From Thunnus maccoyii (lineage: Eukaryota; Chordata; Actinopteri; Scombriformes; Scombridae), in NCBI RefSeq assembly GCF_910596095.1, contig NC_056534.1, positions 7,808,490-7,872,489 of the forward strand: 64,000 nt of DNA, read 5' to 3'. Each line of letters starts with the position of its first letter. Position 1 is the first letter of the stretch. Under the pieces are notes generated by a model that saw only the letters and a program-made list of their open reading frames with translations, had not been told where the DNA came from and did not search any database. The position numbers and the translations under genes were made by a program. Below are positions 22,640-34,639 of this stretch, piece by piece.

Positions 22640-23449
22640 CTACGAGTGGAATGGGAGAAAAAGTAAGAGGAGTTAAAAAGTTATAGGGGTGAAGTTAAAT
22701 GTTTGTTCAAATAAAGCAAGGGCAGAATCATGATTTCATTGGCTCTATGTGACTCTAAAATCCATTTTAACACACATTAAATACAAGTTTTAAGTTTCTC
22801 CAGAAAAAAGTCCTGAAAAAACTGAAACAGTTTGGGCCAATTTAGTTGTTTGGTGGTGTATTTCAAGTTCAATCATAGATGACATGACAGCAATTCAAAA
22901 TATTTCTATGCTATTTTGATGGTAAAATAATTCTCAAAGGTTGAAAACAGTGACAATAATCCTCTTTTTTGTTGGTTGTCGTTGGTTTTCTCTATAGACT
23001 CATTATTTTGTGTGCAACGGGAAAAACATAGAAAGAAAAATCCATTGTAAAAAAAAGTAGTAGACATACCAATTTCTCAAATGACAGTTGGCTTAATAGA
23101 CCATAATGCAATGCAGCCAAGATATATTGTGGTTTGAATAACGAGTGCAGTGGAAGTCATGGAAATGTCTCAGTGAAGTAGTTACCTAGGGATCAATGTG
23201 CTCATCCTCACAACAATTATGTGACGTTTTTTGAAAGGTTTCCACAAGAAAAAATAAAAAATGGGATACATCAAACAAGCAAAAGGGGGAAAAGGAAAGA
23301 AATTACAACACTTCAATGTCGAGTAACTTTCTGAAAATACAGCATCTTGAAGACAACTTCATTTTTCATATAGGATCCAGAGGTTTTGGATTAAGAAATA
23401 TAAGCCCTGGAGAAAAAACTGTTGGTTTAAAAGTATGTGGCTCCTCATC

Positions 23450-23487
<38 letters not shown>

Positions 23488-24244
23488 CTTGACTTGATAT
23501 GAAAACATCAGCAGCTTTTGATATTCTCTGCATGAGCTCAGAGCAAGAAACACTTTCACACACACATTTCCAAGGGCAACATGTGCTGCTGAACCTGTTA
23601 CTCTTGGCACACTTCTTCTGTGCAGCACGCACACACACTAATTGTGTCTTGTTGTTCCCTCTGAATAAAATTTCTTAAATAACATTGCATATAGAAGTAC
23701 AAAATATCTTTTTTTTTACTTTTAATGTAGTCATTTGACTACCCTGAGAGCTTTTAATTGTATTTAGCGATAATGAAACTCGGTCGAGTGAAAATCCATA
23801 GTTACAGAAAGCTTTTTAGTCCGTCCTTCTGTGTCACATAGCATAACATTACATAACACAAAACATATGGTGCTCAGTTGATGCTCTGATCCAGAGAGCC
23901 TTATGGTAAACTGAGTGCACATGTTTCTAGGATGTATAATCCAGGAGGGGGATGGAACTCCCAGCTCTGGATCACACAAGACCATGATGTGGCATTAAAC
24001 CCAGCTGGTTAAAAAATAATTAAATATGTCTTAGTATTTCTTTAAGCATACATCCGATACTAAATGTATATAATTTGCCATGTAAGAAGTTACATGTGCA
24101 ATTTTAATGTATATAATAACTGTATACAGTATTTTGAGCCAAATGCAAACTAAAACTCCACTACAAAACTTTTTTATCTCTCCCAAATTGACTGACAGTT
24201 CTTTTAATACAATAACAAACAATGGACAACATCCAAATCAAATC
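22640..24244. other. upstream of c1qtnf6 coding exon 1, no gene seen
   Basis: Either intron 1 of c1qtnf6 or its 5' flank. Contains the (CA)n at 23.45 kb; open frames there are CA artefacts. Confidence 0.55.
23450..23483. repeat. (CA)n microsatellite upstream of c1qtnf6 coding exon 1
   Basis: About 16 pure AC units, 0.8 kb upstream of the start codon. Confidence 0.92.
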
Positions 24245-24720
24245 ATTAAAGCTGCTTTATATGATTTCTTTTGTCCACATGGGGGCAGAGGAACTCCAAG
24301 AAGATGACAGACAACAGTTCTGACATATTTCTCTATTATAAAGTTTTTAAGAATAACATATTAGGAAACAGTTGCCTATTTAAAGATCCTGTTGGCATTA
24401 CTTCAAATTTCTGGTCACCTGACAAATATAAATCCAGTATTCTTTCCTTTTATCTCTATTCTGGTTTTCACCAACTCCTGAGAAAAATACCGAGGTCTTC
24501 AGCTGCCAGATGTTTCACTATGTTTGCCAGCTATTCTCTAACTTTGTGCGTCTGCTGTTTGGTGCTGGGCAGGTAGCATACAGTGGATTTATCGGAGCTT
24601 ATTTCCTGAAAAACAGCTGCGGGTTGTTGTGGGAAACAAGGTTGATGAGAGTGGAGTTTGAGGACGACCAAAACACTGAACTAAAACAATCACCAGATAA
24701 ATTAACAGTCGTGTGACTTG
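24245..24720 (+). repeat. interspersed repeat, same family as 455/1490
   Basis: Begins around CATGGGGGCAGAGGAACTCC; later ATGTTTCACTATGTTTGCCAG, GGTGCTGGGCAGGTAGCATA, CAGTGGATTTATCGGAGCTT and AACACTGAACTAAAACAATC. The overlapping open frames are repeat sequence, not a gene. Confidence 0.6.
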
Positions 24721-25619
24721 TCGATCCTGTCCTCTCCTTCTTTTTCTATTGCATCTTTCTACTGTCTGTCTTTCTCCGTCTACAGTACATCTCACTTTCC
24801 TTCTTTCTATCTATTCCTGATTTCTCTCTGTACCCCTCTATATTTTGTCATCCATCTTCATCATAAGCCTCTGAAGTTCACAACCGTAGCAGTAATCCTC
24901 TGAAAAGTAAGACGGAGAGGAGAAAACAAAAATATGAGAAAGATGAGAGTGAAAAAATAAAACGAGAAGAGGCGCATGAGAGAGATAACAGAGATATTCC
25001 CAGAGGTTTTTTTTTTTTTTACAGTGATGGGTGAATTTTAACAGGATTTGAGATGATGGATGGAGCATGACTGTGAAAAAAATGAAATGACTGGAACTCT
25101 GCCTCAATATTTTTATGTGTCTGATTATAAAATATGATCTGAACAGCTATTATCAGAATACGCTTCACTATCTCAGCCAGTCAGATGTCAGAGGATACAT
25201 TTCCGAATGTGTAAAACTCTTTTTTTTCAGGTTTGCAATGATAACTCAAATTCCTTTGGTGTCAACATTACAAACCATCAAAATAACAAGAGCTAATAGG
25301 ACATTGATATCATGTAGGAAGAAGGATAATATGGCATCTTGTTGTTAAAACAAGGAGAGTTTCTTGCACTGGTGTGGATAAGTATAACATATTTTTATCA
25401 TTTTGGACAGCTGTCAACAGTATTTGAAACTATAGGGAGGAGATATTGTAAGCTTTAAATCATCAAAACAAAACCTGACTACTTCTAGTTGCCTCTGTTT
25501 TCCCCTGTGGGGGTTTATTTTTACAGTAAATCCTACATCACTTGAATGCAACATATGGGTTTTGATGGGTGCACTGAGGTGAGAGGATGTAAACAGGGAT
25601 TCACAGATGACTAAACCAT

Positions 25620-25890
25620 GTTGGGAAAGTTAGTTGAAAAAGGTAATCAATTACTTGTTACATATTACTCATTGAAATGTAATTGCATTACTTTATTCAT
25701 TGCTCAGCAGTAAAAGTAATTACAGTAGTTACTGTTAATAGCCCTCCATCAAACTCCCTGCAAGACTGCAAACAAGTCGACCCACAAAATGTTTAATTAA
25801 GAGATCATTACTGGGATTAGTAACCATGATGTAATTACTGAATTTTAAATTTTAATCCATTACGCTACTTGTTACTGAGAAAAGCTCAAC
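25620..25890. repeat. GTAAT/ATTAC-rich repeat
   Basis: Dense short inverted motifs (GGTAATCAATTACTTGTTAC, AAAGTAATTACAGTAGTTAC, TTACGCTACTTGTTACTGAG), as in hAT-like non-autonomous elements. No clean terminal repeat was found. Confidence 0.35.
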
Positions 25891-26299
25891 ATTGTAAGGT
25901 GGAAAAGGTAAACTGCTGTCAGCAAAAATCAGAAACCAATCAACATCAACCACTTTTGTTGAACAAAGTTGTATTACAACAATAATGATGTAGGAGGGAA
26001 GACTGCTTCTATATTTTTGGCCCCCAGTGGCCAACAATGGGTGAAATGAAAGAAATTAGATTTTTATTGACTTACGTGTAAATCACACTCCATTGGTGTA
26101 GGTTGTGTTTACACCTCATATACTCTATGTATGAAATCTCTTCAACTGCTGCACCTCCATCTGGTGTGTTGGTATGAACATGAGCATTAAATGGCAGAAA
26201 TGATATGCTTCACTCAACTCCCCATCTGGGACTGCAGTAATATGTAGCATGAGGGTCCTACATCATGGCTTTTTCTGTCTTTTCCTTTTTTTTTCTTTC

Positions 26300-26470
26300 T
26301 TTTTTTTGATTCATTGATTGATTGATTGACTTTATTGTCCACCTCGATGGAAATTTGTCTTGGACTGCTCCCAAAGTACAGCAAAATACATACACTATGC
26401 ATAGCGCTACACACAAGTAAAAACATACAAAATATACAATATACAGTAGTGCAAAATGAGCAGGTAGCAG
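26300..26470 (-). repeat. LINE 3'-tail fragment
   Basis: The minus strand runs TACAAATTTCC-type sequence, then GACAATAAAGTCAATCAATC (26,320-26,339), the usual tail of a fish L2/Rex-like LINE: short-sequence repeats after AATAAAG. No coding part remains. Confidence 0.4.
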
Positions 26471-26490
26471 CAGGTAGGTTATGAGTCATT

Positions 26491-27400
26491 CTGCCGAATT
26501 GGTGCCATTTGCAACTTCTTCATCTTTTTTTAGCACTGTATCTGATAACACGCGTCTTGTGTAATGTTTAAATATTCAAAATGTGTAATGGTCAATCTCA
26601 GGCCATTTTATTTATTTTTACAAGGTTTCTAAATGACAAATACTTCATATGAGTAACAGGACTGAAAGTAACAGGACTGACTTTTTAGCATAGCATTAGC
26701 AAATACATGAAATGTAGTTACATTGCATCAATGCTAATAGCATGAGGACCCTTAACAACTTCAAGTGGTTTATCAAAACTATATTTAAAAAAAACAACAT
26801 AACATTGAGAAATAATTTAGGTAACAGGACTGAATGTTGAGAATGACATTTTCAGTCATACTTACAATATGATCAAAAATACAGAAAACAGAGTGAGAGA
26901 ACTTACTTTTGTTCTTCCCATGGCCTTCAGGAGACTCAAATGATGCTGCTTTCTATTGATCATGTGACTTGTGGAGTGTCCGCAATTTTTAGAGGGGGGA
27001 ATGTGTCACGGTAACAGGACTGAGGGAAAACCTGGGGATACGACTAAAAATGTGTATTTTAACTAACATATTATGAATTTTCTGATGAGAAAATGTATTT
27101 TATGTCTAAATGGGAAATACAATCACAAAATCATTAAAAATAAAAAGATTTCTGAAGGATTCTGATCATTATATTTCATGGTGAAGTGTAGTGTTAGGGA
27201 GTGGGGATGGGCTAAAATGTTATTTTTTCAGTGTTCTAGACAGTTTTTATTAAGGTTTTACATTATATACATTCAAATTGCAATTAGGACAATGTACAGG
27301 ACGGTTTGCTTGATAATATAATGTATTATACAGATACTTTTCATGCATATATACGCATGTTATGTCCTGGAGACAGAAAAGGCACCAATTTGCTGAAATT
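26491..27400. mobile_element. TIR-flanked repeat with internal GTAACAGGACTGA repeats
   Basis: Left GAATTGGTGCCATTT (about 26,496) and right (reverse complement) AAATTGGTGCCTTTT (about 27,380-27,394) form an inverted pair about 880 bp apart. Between them GTAACAGGACTGA occurs four times in direct orientation (about 26,653, 26,668, 26,821, 27,011). No ORF. Likely a decayed non-autonomous element. Confidence 0.45.
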
Positions 27401-27696
27401 ACCATTATATAAATAACACTAGTTAATAGTTATTGTTAAAAATATAGCATAGGAGTGCAGGGGATTTTTGCAAAACCTGCAAAAAGATTCTGCATATTTA
27501 TGTTTCATGCCTTGAAGCCATGATCCTCAGAAATATTTTGCGCTGAGGTTTTTTTTTCCCCATATCGATGTATACTTCAAAGTGCTGCCACAACATTGAT
27601 TTCTTGACATCTGTCCACTCTGTTGGACCTGTTCGCAGTGCTTGATGCTAAATAATATGGATGTGCAATAATATAATCCATTAAACTACTGGTTAA

Positions 27697-28292
27697 TATA
27701 CAGACAGGTAACAAATTAAAAAAAAAAAAAACTGGTACAGGCCTGAATGCTTGACCCCTAGAGGGAAGGGTTACTGCAAATCAATACAAAGTTGTTCTGA
27801 GTCATCAGCTTTATCCTATGATGAAACATTTCTATCCTGATGGGAGTGGTCTCCTCCAGAATGACAATGCCCCAAAGATATTCCCTCATTTGGTGTTTTG
27901 ATGATGGTGGTGGAGAGCGCTGTCTAACACGTCAGCCCAAAATCTCCCATAGCTGTTCAATTTGGTTGAGATCTGGTGACTGCAAAGGCCATGGCATATG
28001 ATTCACATCATTTTCATACTCAGCAAACCATTCAGTGACCCCTTGTGTCCTGTGAATTGGGGCATTGTCATTCTGGAGGAGGCCACTCCCATCAGGATAG
28101 AAAAGTTTCATCATAGGATAAAAGTGATGACTCAGAACAACTTTGTATTGATTTGCAGTGACCCTTCCCTCTAAGGGGACAAGTGGACCGAAACCATGCC
28201 AGCAAAATACCCCCCACCAGATCCCCTCACTGTGGGGGTCTAGCATTCAGATTTGTATCGGTTTTCCTTTAATTTGTCACCTGTCTGTATAT
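27697..28292 (-). mobile_element. rearranged Tc1/mariner-like element (fold-back)
   Basis: Both ends carry TATACAGACAGGTRACAAAT-type inverted termini next to TA. The right part encodes, on the minus strand (28,246-27,932), a transposase C-terminal piece with [10 protein letters not shown] (second catalytic Asp) and [16 protein letters not shown] (third acidic residue) typical of Tc1 DDE enzymes. The left part (27,700-27,880) is a second copy of the end region in opposite orientation, with about 65 bp deleted, so 27,756-27,873 and 28,064-28,185 are near-perfect inverted repeats around a ~190-bp loop. The first catalytic Asp and DNA-binding domain are missing. Confidence 0.8.
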
Positions 28293-28822
28293 ACAGTGCT
28301 GGTACTGTACTTCCCACACCATCATTGTCCATGCACATGCTCTCTGATTAAATGCATTTGCTGGATGCATGGCTACTTGTGCAAGAAAGAAGAAGAAGAA
28401 AAAAAAAGAAAGCTACTGATTTGAATACCAATGAAATAAACAAACATCCTATAAATTGTGCAAGCACAAAAACAGAAAAGCTTAAAACATTTGACACATT
28501 TTCATGAGCGGCTTAATAACTTGCAGTTTCAGGAAATTTCCTCACGTATTTGTATGACAGAAACTAAGTTAGTCTAATTAAATCCATTACATCATAGCCT
28601 GATTTCACCTCCTCTCTCCTCCCCCCCCAGAGACCACTGGGCACCCCCTCAGAGATGTGTGCACAGTTTGCACCCAGTTACACACCACTAATGATCTGAA
28701 CACACACTGCTGACATTAGCCCAACCACAACACATATGCAACAGCCATAATGAAATCATTTAGGAAGCCACGTCTACAACGCCAGAGCATCAGTTTGGCA
28801 TGCAACTGCACTCCGGATAAAT

Positions 28823-28869
28823 CACACACACACATACACACACACATACACACGCACGCACACACACAC
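28823..28869. repeat. (CA)n microsatellite, interrupted
   Basis: AC units interrupted by AT and GC, grading into a CpG-rich stretch on the right. Confidence 0.85.
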
Positions 28870-29128
28870 CGCGTGCCGCGTGTGAGAACGTGCACGCCGA
28901 GGTAACTTCTTAAAAAAAAAAAAAAAAAACACTGCTGCTGAGTTGGCGACTTGTGAGTAACTTCTTCAATCCTGCACGTCTCTGCACGCACGCAAACGCG
29001 CCGCCGGGTATTTCTTCTTCGTCTTCTTTTTTTTTTAAAACTCCGGAGGATTATTTTGCAGAGTCGTGAGACAGACTGTCATAAAGTCGTTGTCACATCA
29101 TGTCTGAGTGTCTGGTTGCTTTTCTTAC

Positions 29129-29215
29129 CTGGTGAAGTTTCACTACAGCAGAGGAGGAAAAACGGAGTGCTGGTGTCAAGAGTGAGAGGAGGAACTACTG
29201 AGGAGCAAGCTCTCT
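29129..29215 (-). promoter_or_regulatory. possible 5' non-coding exon / promoter region of c1qtnf6
   Basis: On the minus strand CTTCACCAG|GTAAGAAAAG is a near-perfect donor at 29,129/29,128, 6.5 kb upstream of the acceptor at 22,639. CpG dinucleotides, rare elsewhere in this window, cluster at about 28,868-28,905 and 28,975-29,035, just inside the putative first intron. The exon's right end is unknown; a (CT)n/(CA)n block starts at about 29,211. This is inference: donor-like sequence occurs by chance and no transcript can be seen. Confidence 0.3.
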
Positions 29216-29217
29216 CA

Positions 29218-29252
<35 letters not shown>

Positions 29253-29277
29253 ATACACACACTCTCTCTCCCTCCCT

Positions 29278-29314
<37 letters not shown>

Positions 29315-29325
29315 CACACACACAG
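29211..29325. repeat. compound (CT)n / (CA)n microsatellite
   Basis: Two long CT runs separated by CCATACACAC-like sequence, then an uninterrupted CA run. The open frame across it is low complexity. Confidence 0.9.
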
Positions 29326-29864
29326 GACACACACACCTTTACACCCACCTTCCCTCATCAAAGAACATCAAAAGTAAGTCTTTCTCCCTCGTACCCCAAT
29401 TATGTCCCCTCATCTCCTGTGATCACCTCCTGTTCTCCCCCCCTCCACATACTCCACATCCATCATTCTTACTTAAGGGAGTCAAGACCGCTCTACCTTT
29501 ATCCACAAGTTTCAAAACAGAGAGCCAAATGTGGCACGAAAGGAACTGTCACCACCCAAACAGGAATGTAGGTCGAGTCTCCCTTTGTCTCTTCTCTGTC
29601 TGAATTTTACTTTACAGTGTCCATGACTCAGATCCTGGATAGCAATAATGCCTTTTCCTTTCATTTGTCCTGTGCTTTCCTATTCTGCATGCCAAAAATA
29701 ACTTCATTATGTCACCTCTTATAAACTCCCACTGTTGTACTTAAATCACGCTGTAGGAGCTTCTTCTCTATCATTAGACCTGTCCTCTTTTCTCCACTCT
29801 CAGCTGATTCGTTATCTCTCTGTGGGTGAAAGACTCCGTTGTTATGTCATGATTATTTGATATT

Positions 29865-30167
29865 GTTGTTATTATTGTTATACTTCTCTGTGTTTCTCTC
29901 TCCTCTCTCCCACTCCTTCTTTCTCTCTTTCAGCCCAACCGGTCAACTCATATGGCCGCCCACCTAGAATCCGGTTCTGCTCGAGACTTCTTCCCGTTAA
30001 AGTGGAGTTTTTCCTTGTTGCTGTCGCCAAGTGCTCGCTCATGGGGGGAATGTTGGGTCTCTGTAAATTAAAGAGTACAGTCTAGACCTGCTTTATGTGA
30101 AAAGTGCTCTGAGATAACTTCTGTTGTGATTGGCTGCTCTATAGATAAAGTTGGCTTTACTAAAGCA
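29865..30167 (-). repeat. second, truncated copy of the 837-1478 repeat, inverted
   Basis: The reverse complement matches 837-1130 in order: GTCTAGAC near the outer end, GGGTCTCTGTAAATTAAAGA, TTGGCGACAGC, AAGGAAAAACTCCAC, GTCGAGACTTC-equivalent and the GAGAGA-rich run. The remainder of the element is absent. Confidence 0.75.
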
Positions 30168-31765
30168 TAAGAATAATGTGCTTGTAGAGCAACAAAGATA
30201 CAATTTATCACACCCAGATCACAAAACTTACTTTGGTTTCTCTCACACAGAATTTCTGAATCAAAAGTTTCACTTACTGTAACTTGCAATGAAATACTTG
30301 CACTGTATCCGTCAGACGTGGACCTCGCATGTGCACAGAGAAAATAATCATTACTTGGTAAAATGCAGTTGCTGTGAAATATAAAACCAGCAGCACAGAG
30401 CACACTCAGCATGTATGTTTTTATTGGCGTACTAAAATGAAAACAAAACTTTGATAAAATGACAGCTGTGTTTAACTGATTGATTAACAGGGCCATACAA
30501 AGAGGAGGGTCATGAAGCATGCACTTCCTGTAACAAACTGCATGTTTATGGCCCTTTGGGATTAAACACAGGAAGAGACTGGCTGTTTCTCTGCTAGCAT
30601 TATAGCCGCAAAGTGAACTAGTGCTGCCAGAAGAAGCATCTAGCCTGCATGCTCAATTGGTCTACAAAAGCCTCAAAAACTTTTTATGTGTATGCACCTA
30701 CTGAGAAACTTTCACTGGACTAATTGAATTGAAATGAGTTATTGTAATTACAGGTTTCTGACCTGTAAAAAGTGTTTTTGTCAGCATTCAAGTTGCAAAT
30801 ATGACTTGGAAACTCCGAGTTTTCTGAAAGCTCTGATATGTCTGACTGGAAACAAAACAAATATGGATGCCTCACATCAGCTTATGATCATTATTCAGTA
30901 TAATCAGACTTAAATGTTGATGGACAATATTTCTATTCTCACACAACCAATCTCTCCCATCAATCCCGTATAACGTGAACATATACAAAAAGATTCAGAT
31001 GAAGGGAATAGCTTCCTTTGACAATCTCTGAGGTTTGCTGAAAGGCAATCTGGAAAATGCAGTAAGAAAACCCACCACCACTGCCATCATAAATATCTCC
31101 TGATGATATATTATAGTGTACAGTAAGATCAACTGAGGGGGGAAATTCCGTTTGATAAACAGACTGCTGTGATCTAAGTCAAACTGGAACAAAGTCACTC
31201 GCTCCTTTTTAGTGGCCTTGGCCTGGAGCCCACTTGCATTTAGAGCTCTCATTGCTTGAGACCCACATGGAAGGATTACTGTGATGGTAAAAACAGTTAA
31301 TTATACAGCAAGTACACCCTGTGCTGCCTCGTAAAGATCATTTGGTACCAACTGTACTTTTTTCTGACTCGCTGCCTTAGTGAATTTCTGTACTGTGCTC
31401 TCAGTGTATGAAGAGGGACTGTGCTGTTGACACTGTTGAGATTTCTATTCTGGTCCAGTCTAGAAATGACAGGAAGAAAACAATAACATTTTCTTCACAC
31501 CAATATATTTTTGGTTAATCTTATCTTAGTGTGCGTCTATTCATATTTCATCTCTGCAATTTCCCATGATCTATCTTTACCCTACTTTCACAGCCCTCCC
31601 TCTCCTCTGCCTCTGCTATCCATCACCCAGACTTTCCTCCTTTCACTCAGGGTCTTGGCTGTGTTCTGCTTGTTCTGTTTCCTGTCGGCCGGCCTGCTCA
31701 ACTTGGAGAGCAGTCAGTCAACCAGATGCCACAGGGGTGAAAAGACAAAGTAGAGCAAGCACATG

Positions 31766-31790
31766 ACGAAGAAGAAGAAGAAGAAGAAGG
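31766..31790. repeat. (GAA)n microsatellite
   Basis: Seven to eight GAA units. Confidence 0.85.
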
Positions 31791-32394
31791 AAATCTCTAT
31801 GTGTGATGTAGGAGCTGCATGTATTTCTATCCTTGTGAAGACAGAATGTCCTAACAAAGCTTGACAGATGGGGAAAACCTATTTGTCTTACTGTTCCTCA
31901 CTGCTTTTAAGGATTAATGTAGGAGAAACTGCCCTGAGGCGCCATAACCATCCAGAGTCCTTGATGGCCTAGAGCCCTTATTTACAATTCCTATAAATTA
32001 CTTATTATATTAATGCAGCAGAATCAAATAAACTATGATATAAGCCAATGTATTAACTATGCTATTATGAACCCTTTAGATTTAAGGGCCTACATTTGTG
32101 CAGCCTTTTTAAAGTGACACTGTATAATTAGAGTTTTGAGCGATATGTATTATTACAGTACGTGCCTAACATACTGATGCAGGGAGGAGCCGGATCGTTT
32201 TCCCAAACACAATTTGAGCTGACACAATGGCTTTTTGCTCTGGCTCATATTTCTTTTGACGCTGTGAAGCTTTAATAGGTGGGGTTTTGATTCATTAATC
32301 ATATTTGGCAGTTTGTTTGCTCAGGTTAGTTTATCTAAGGAACTGGCAAATTATGTTTTTTCACTTGGCAAGTCATTTCAGTTTTGGACTTGTC

Positions 32395-32525
32395 ATCATG
32401 CTGGATGAAGGATTCATCATCAGGGTACCATGAAGTTCTGTACCAAATTTTGCACCAATCCATCAATTGGTGTCAAATTGTTTAATAAGTGCCAGGGGTG
32501 CTATAAAGTAATCAGATCACTGAAG
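32395..32525 (-). repeat. probable fragment of the same repeat family
   Basis: GTACCAAATTTTGCACCAAT followed by CCATCAATTGG, then AAGTGCCAGGGGTGCTATAA and ATCAGATCACTGAAGTCATTA parallels the subunit order in 35.1-35.3 kb. Confidence 0.4.
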
Positions 32526-33324
32526 TCATTAACAGACTAACTTATTTTCTTACATGAAATATAAAACATAATATAATTATCAATTTGACATCAATTTGCA
32601 AAATTTCACACAAGCACCGACTGCATGTAAAGCAGTTGTTGGAATGTCAGTTGAATTCCATTGGAAAAGTATTCATCTTTATTTAGACATATTTATTTTG
32701 TCTGCTTTGCTGAGCACAGTTCAAAAGTTTAAATTCTTTTTATTTTATGTGCCAGACTGGAAACTTGGGCGCAGAAAGGCATAAAACCTAAAGCATATTC
32801 ATATTAAGAAAATCTTAAAATCAATCACAATAAATAAATGCATTTAGATACATCAAACCAGCAACGTCAAGTGCAGAAAACCAATCAAAAACACCTGACC
32901 ATGAGGTGGAGGGTCTTTCTGTCACTGCTGAGCAGATTTGCAGCACTTGGAAATGTGATTTCTGTGCTATTTGTTTTAGCTTGTGGTTGCCCAAACCTGA
33001 GATGTGAAGGGAATGACTCAGCTTTTCCCTACAAGAGGTGAATGAGGAGACAATCTGGACTTTGGCAGTACTTCTTTACATATAAACACTCTCTTTGTCA
33101 GGGCTGATTCATCTTCATAGTTACATTCACACTTTATAACCACAGTCTTCAGCTGCTGCTCTGAGCAGCTGTACTGCTGTACTTTGGGGCTCTGCAGCAT
33201 TCACAGCATCAGGGTTTGACAGAGAAAAGAAATTCATTATGGTGGACCATGTATTGACAGACAGTATAATTTAGTACTCTGGGTGATCCTCAGCCCCGCT
33301 GGCAAACAGATGATGAATATTTTG

Positions 33325-34560
33325 AATTTAGATAGATACTTTATTATTTCCATGCAACAGTGTTGGTGGTAATTGTTTGGTGCAGCATGGTAGCTCAGTT
33401 CCAGTGCAAAAGAAAGAACAAAACAAGCCAACAGGGACCATAAACCATTACAACAACACACACAAAAAGGAGACACATGAATGTGAGAGTATGTACAGTG
33501 AATATATATGATATGTACAGTTCAGTTCCCCAGAATATCAAGTAGCCCAACAGTCAAAAAGAACAATGATTGATGTACCAGTGCACCAACTCTAGTCTGA
33601 GTTCAATCCGATGCATACAGAGCATTCAGGTCATTATATGGGATCTTATAGCAAGGGGGGACTAGCAAGAGGTGTTAAGCATTCTGACTGCTGTAGGAAA
33701 GAAGCTGTTTTTGAATTGAGTGGTATTGGTTAATATGGACTTGTACCACCTTCCAGAGGGGAGAAGCTGGAAGACATGGTGGGCTGGGTGGGAGGGGTCG
33801 CTGGTTATTTTAGCTGCCCGGTTGAAGGTGTGCTTTATACACAGTGAGTTGACTGGGGGAAGGTCACAACCAATTATTGTTGGAGGCTTTAATGACAATA
33901 CACTCTTGGTCTGACTGTCTGAACTCCCATGCTGGACAGTAAGAGATGATGTGAGGATGCTCTCTATGATGGCTTTATGGAAGTGAACCAACAGGTGTTT
34001 TTTAACATGATACTTATTCAGTTGTCTGAGGAAGTACAGTCGGCGTTACTGATATAGGTGCCAAGGAATCTGAAGGAGTCTGTCAATGTTATGGGTTGAA
34101 CCCATGAACCAGGGCTTTGATGTTTGACCTCCTCCTGAAGTCTACAGCTGTTTCCATTGTTTTTGAGGTATTATTGAGGTATTTGAGCAAAGTTGTTGTT
34201 CCCGTTGAGTCTCGTCATTGTTACTGATAAGTCCAATGATAGTGGTGTCGTCTGAGTACTTGAATATTTTGACTGAGCTGTGGTGAGATCTAAGATTGTT
34301 AGTGTAGATGGAGGGAGGGCGTTGTTAACCTTGACAGATTGAATTTTGTTTCTAAGAAAGTCCAGTATCCAGTAACACAGAGCTGTGTTGATGTTCATGT
34401 CTTGAAGCCTGGTGAAGAGTGCGAGAGGATTAATTGTGTTGAAAGCCGAGCTAAAATCTATGAACAGGATGCATACGTAGGTGTTGGTTGATTCCAGGTG
34501 TTGCAGAGTGAAGAGAAGAGCCAGGTTTATAGCATCCTCAATGGATCTATTAGCAAGTAA
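33325..34560 (-). pseudogene. L2/Rex-like LINE reverse transcriptase relic
   Basis: The minus strand from 34,560 reads NRSIEDAINLALLFTLQHLE, then CILFIDFSSAFNTINPLALF (RT motif A with its catalytic Asp) and CYWILDFLRNKIQSVKVN. A degenerate YSDDTT-like block follows (motif C), then after frameshifts and stops FHKAIIESILT, RAAKITSDPSHPAHHVFQLLPSGRWYKSI and KNSFFPTAVRMLN, the conserved C-terminus of fish L2/Rex1-type elements. It ends near 33,330 with an AATAAAGTATCTATCTA tail. Several reading-frame breaks: not functional. Confidence 0.8.
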
Positions 34561-34639
34561 TTTTCATCTTCTGTTATTAAAAGAACAAAAGAGGAAACTC
34601 TGATGAATGGTTTATGGGGGACAAACAGTCTGCCAGTGC

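Larger units (their letters stand above)
30168..33324. other. non-coding, nothing recognised
   Basis: The 150-codon minus frame starting at 30,520 runs into the repeat at 30.1 kb and has no domain. A (GAA)n lies at 31.77 kb. No splice-bounded exon recognised. Confidence 0.5.

Noticed and set aside
26640-27025. Repeated GTAACAGGACTGA as a CRISPR-like array
   Set aside because: Repeats are 13 bp, irregularly spaced and within a eukaryotic repeat element.
29056-29571. 171-codon plus-strand open frame
   Set aside because: The middle is pure (CT)n/(CA)n translation; flanks have no domain.
30068-30520. 150-codon minus-strand open frame
   Set aside because: Its end lies inside the inverted copy of the 837-1478 repeat and no protein motif is visible.
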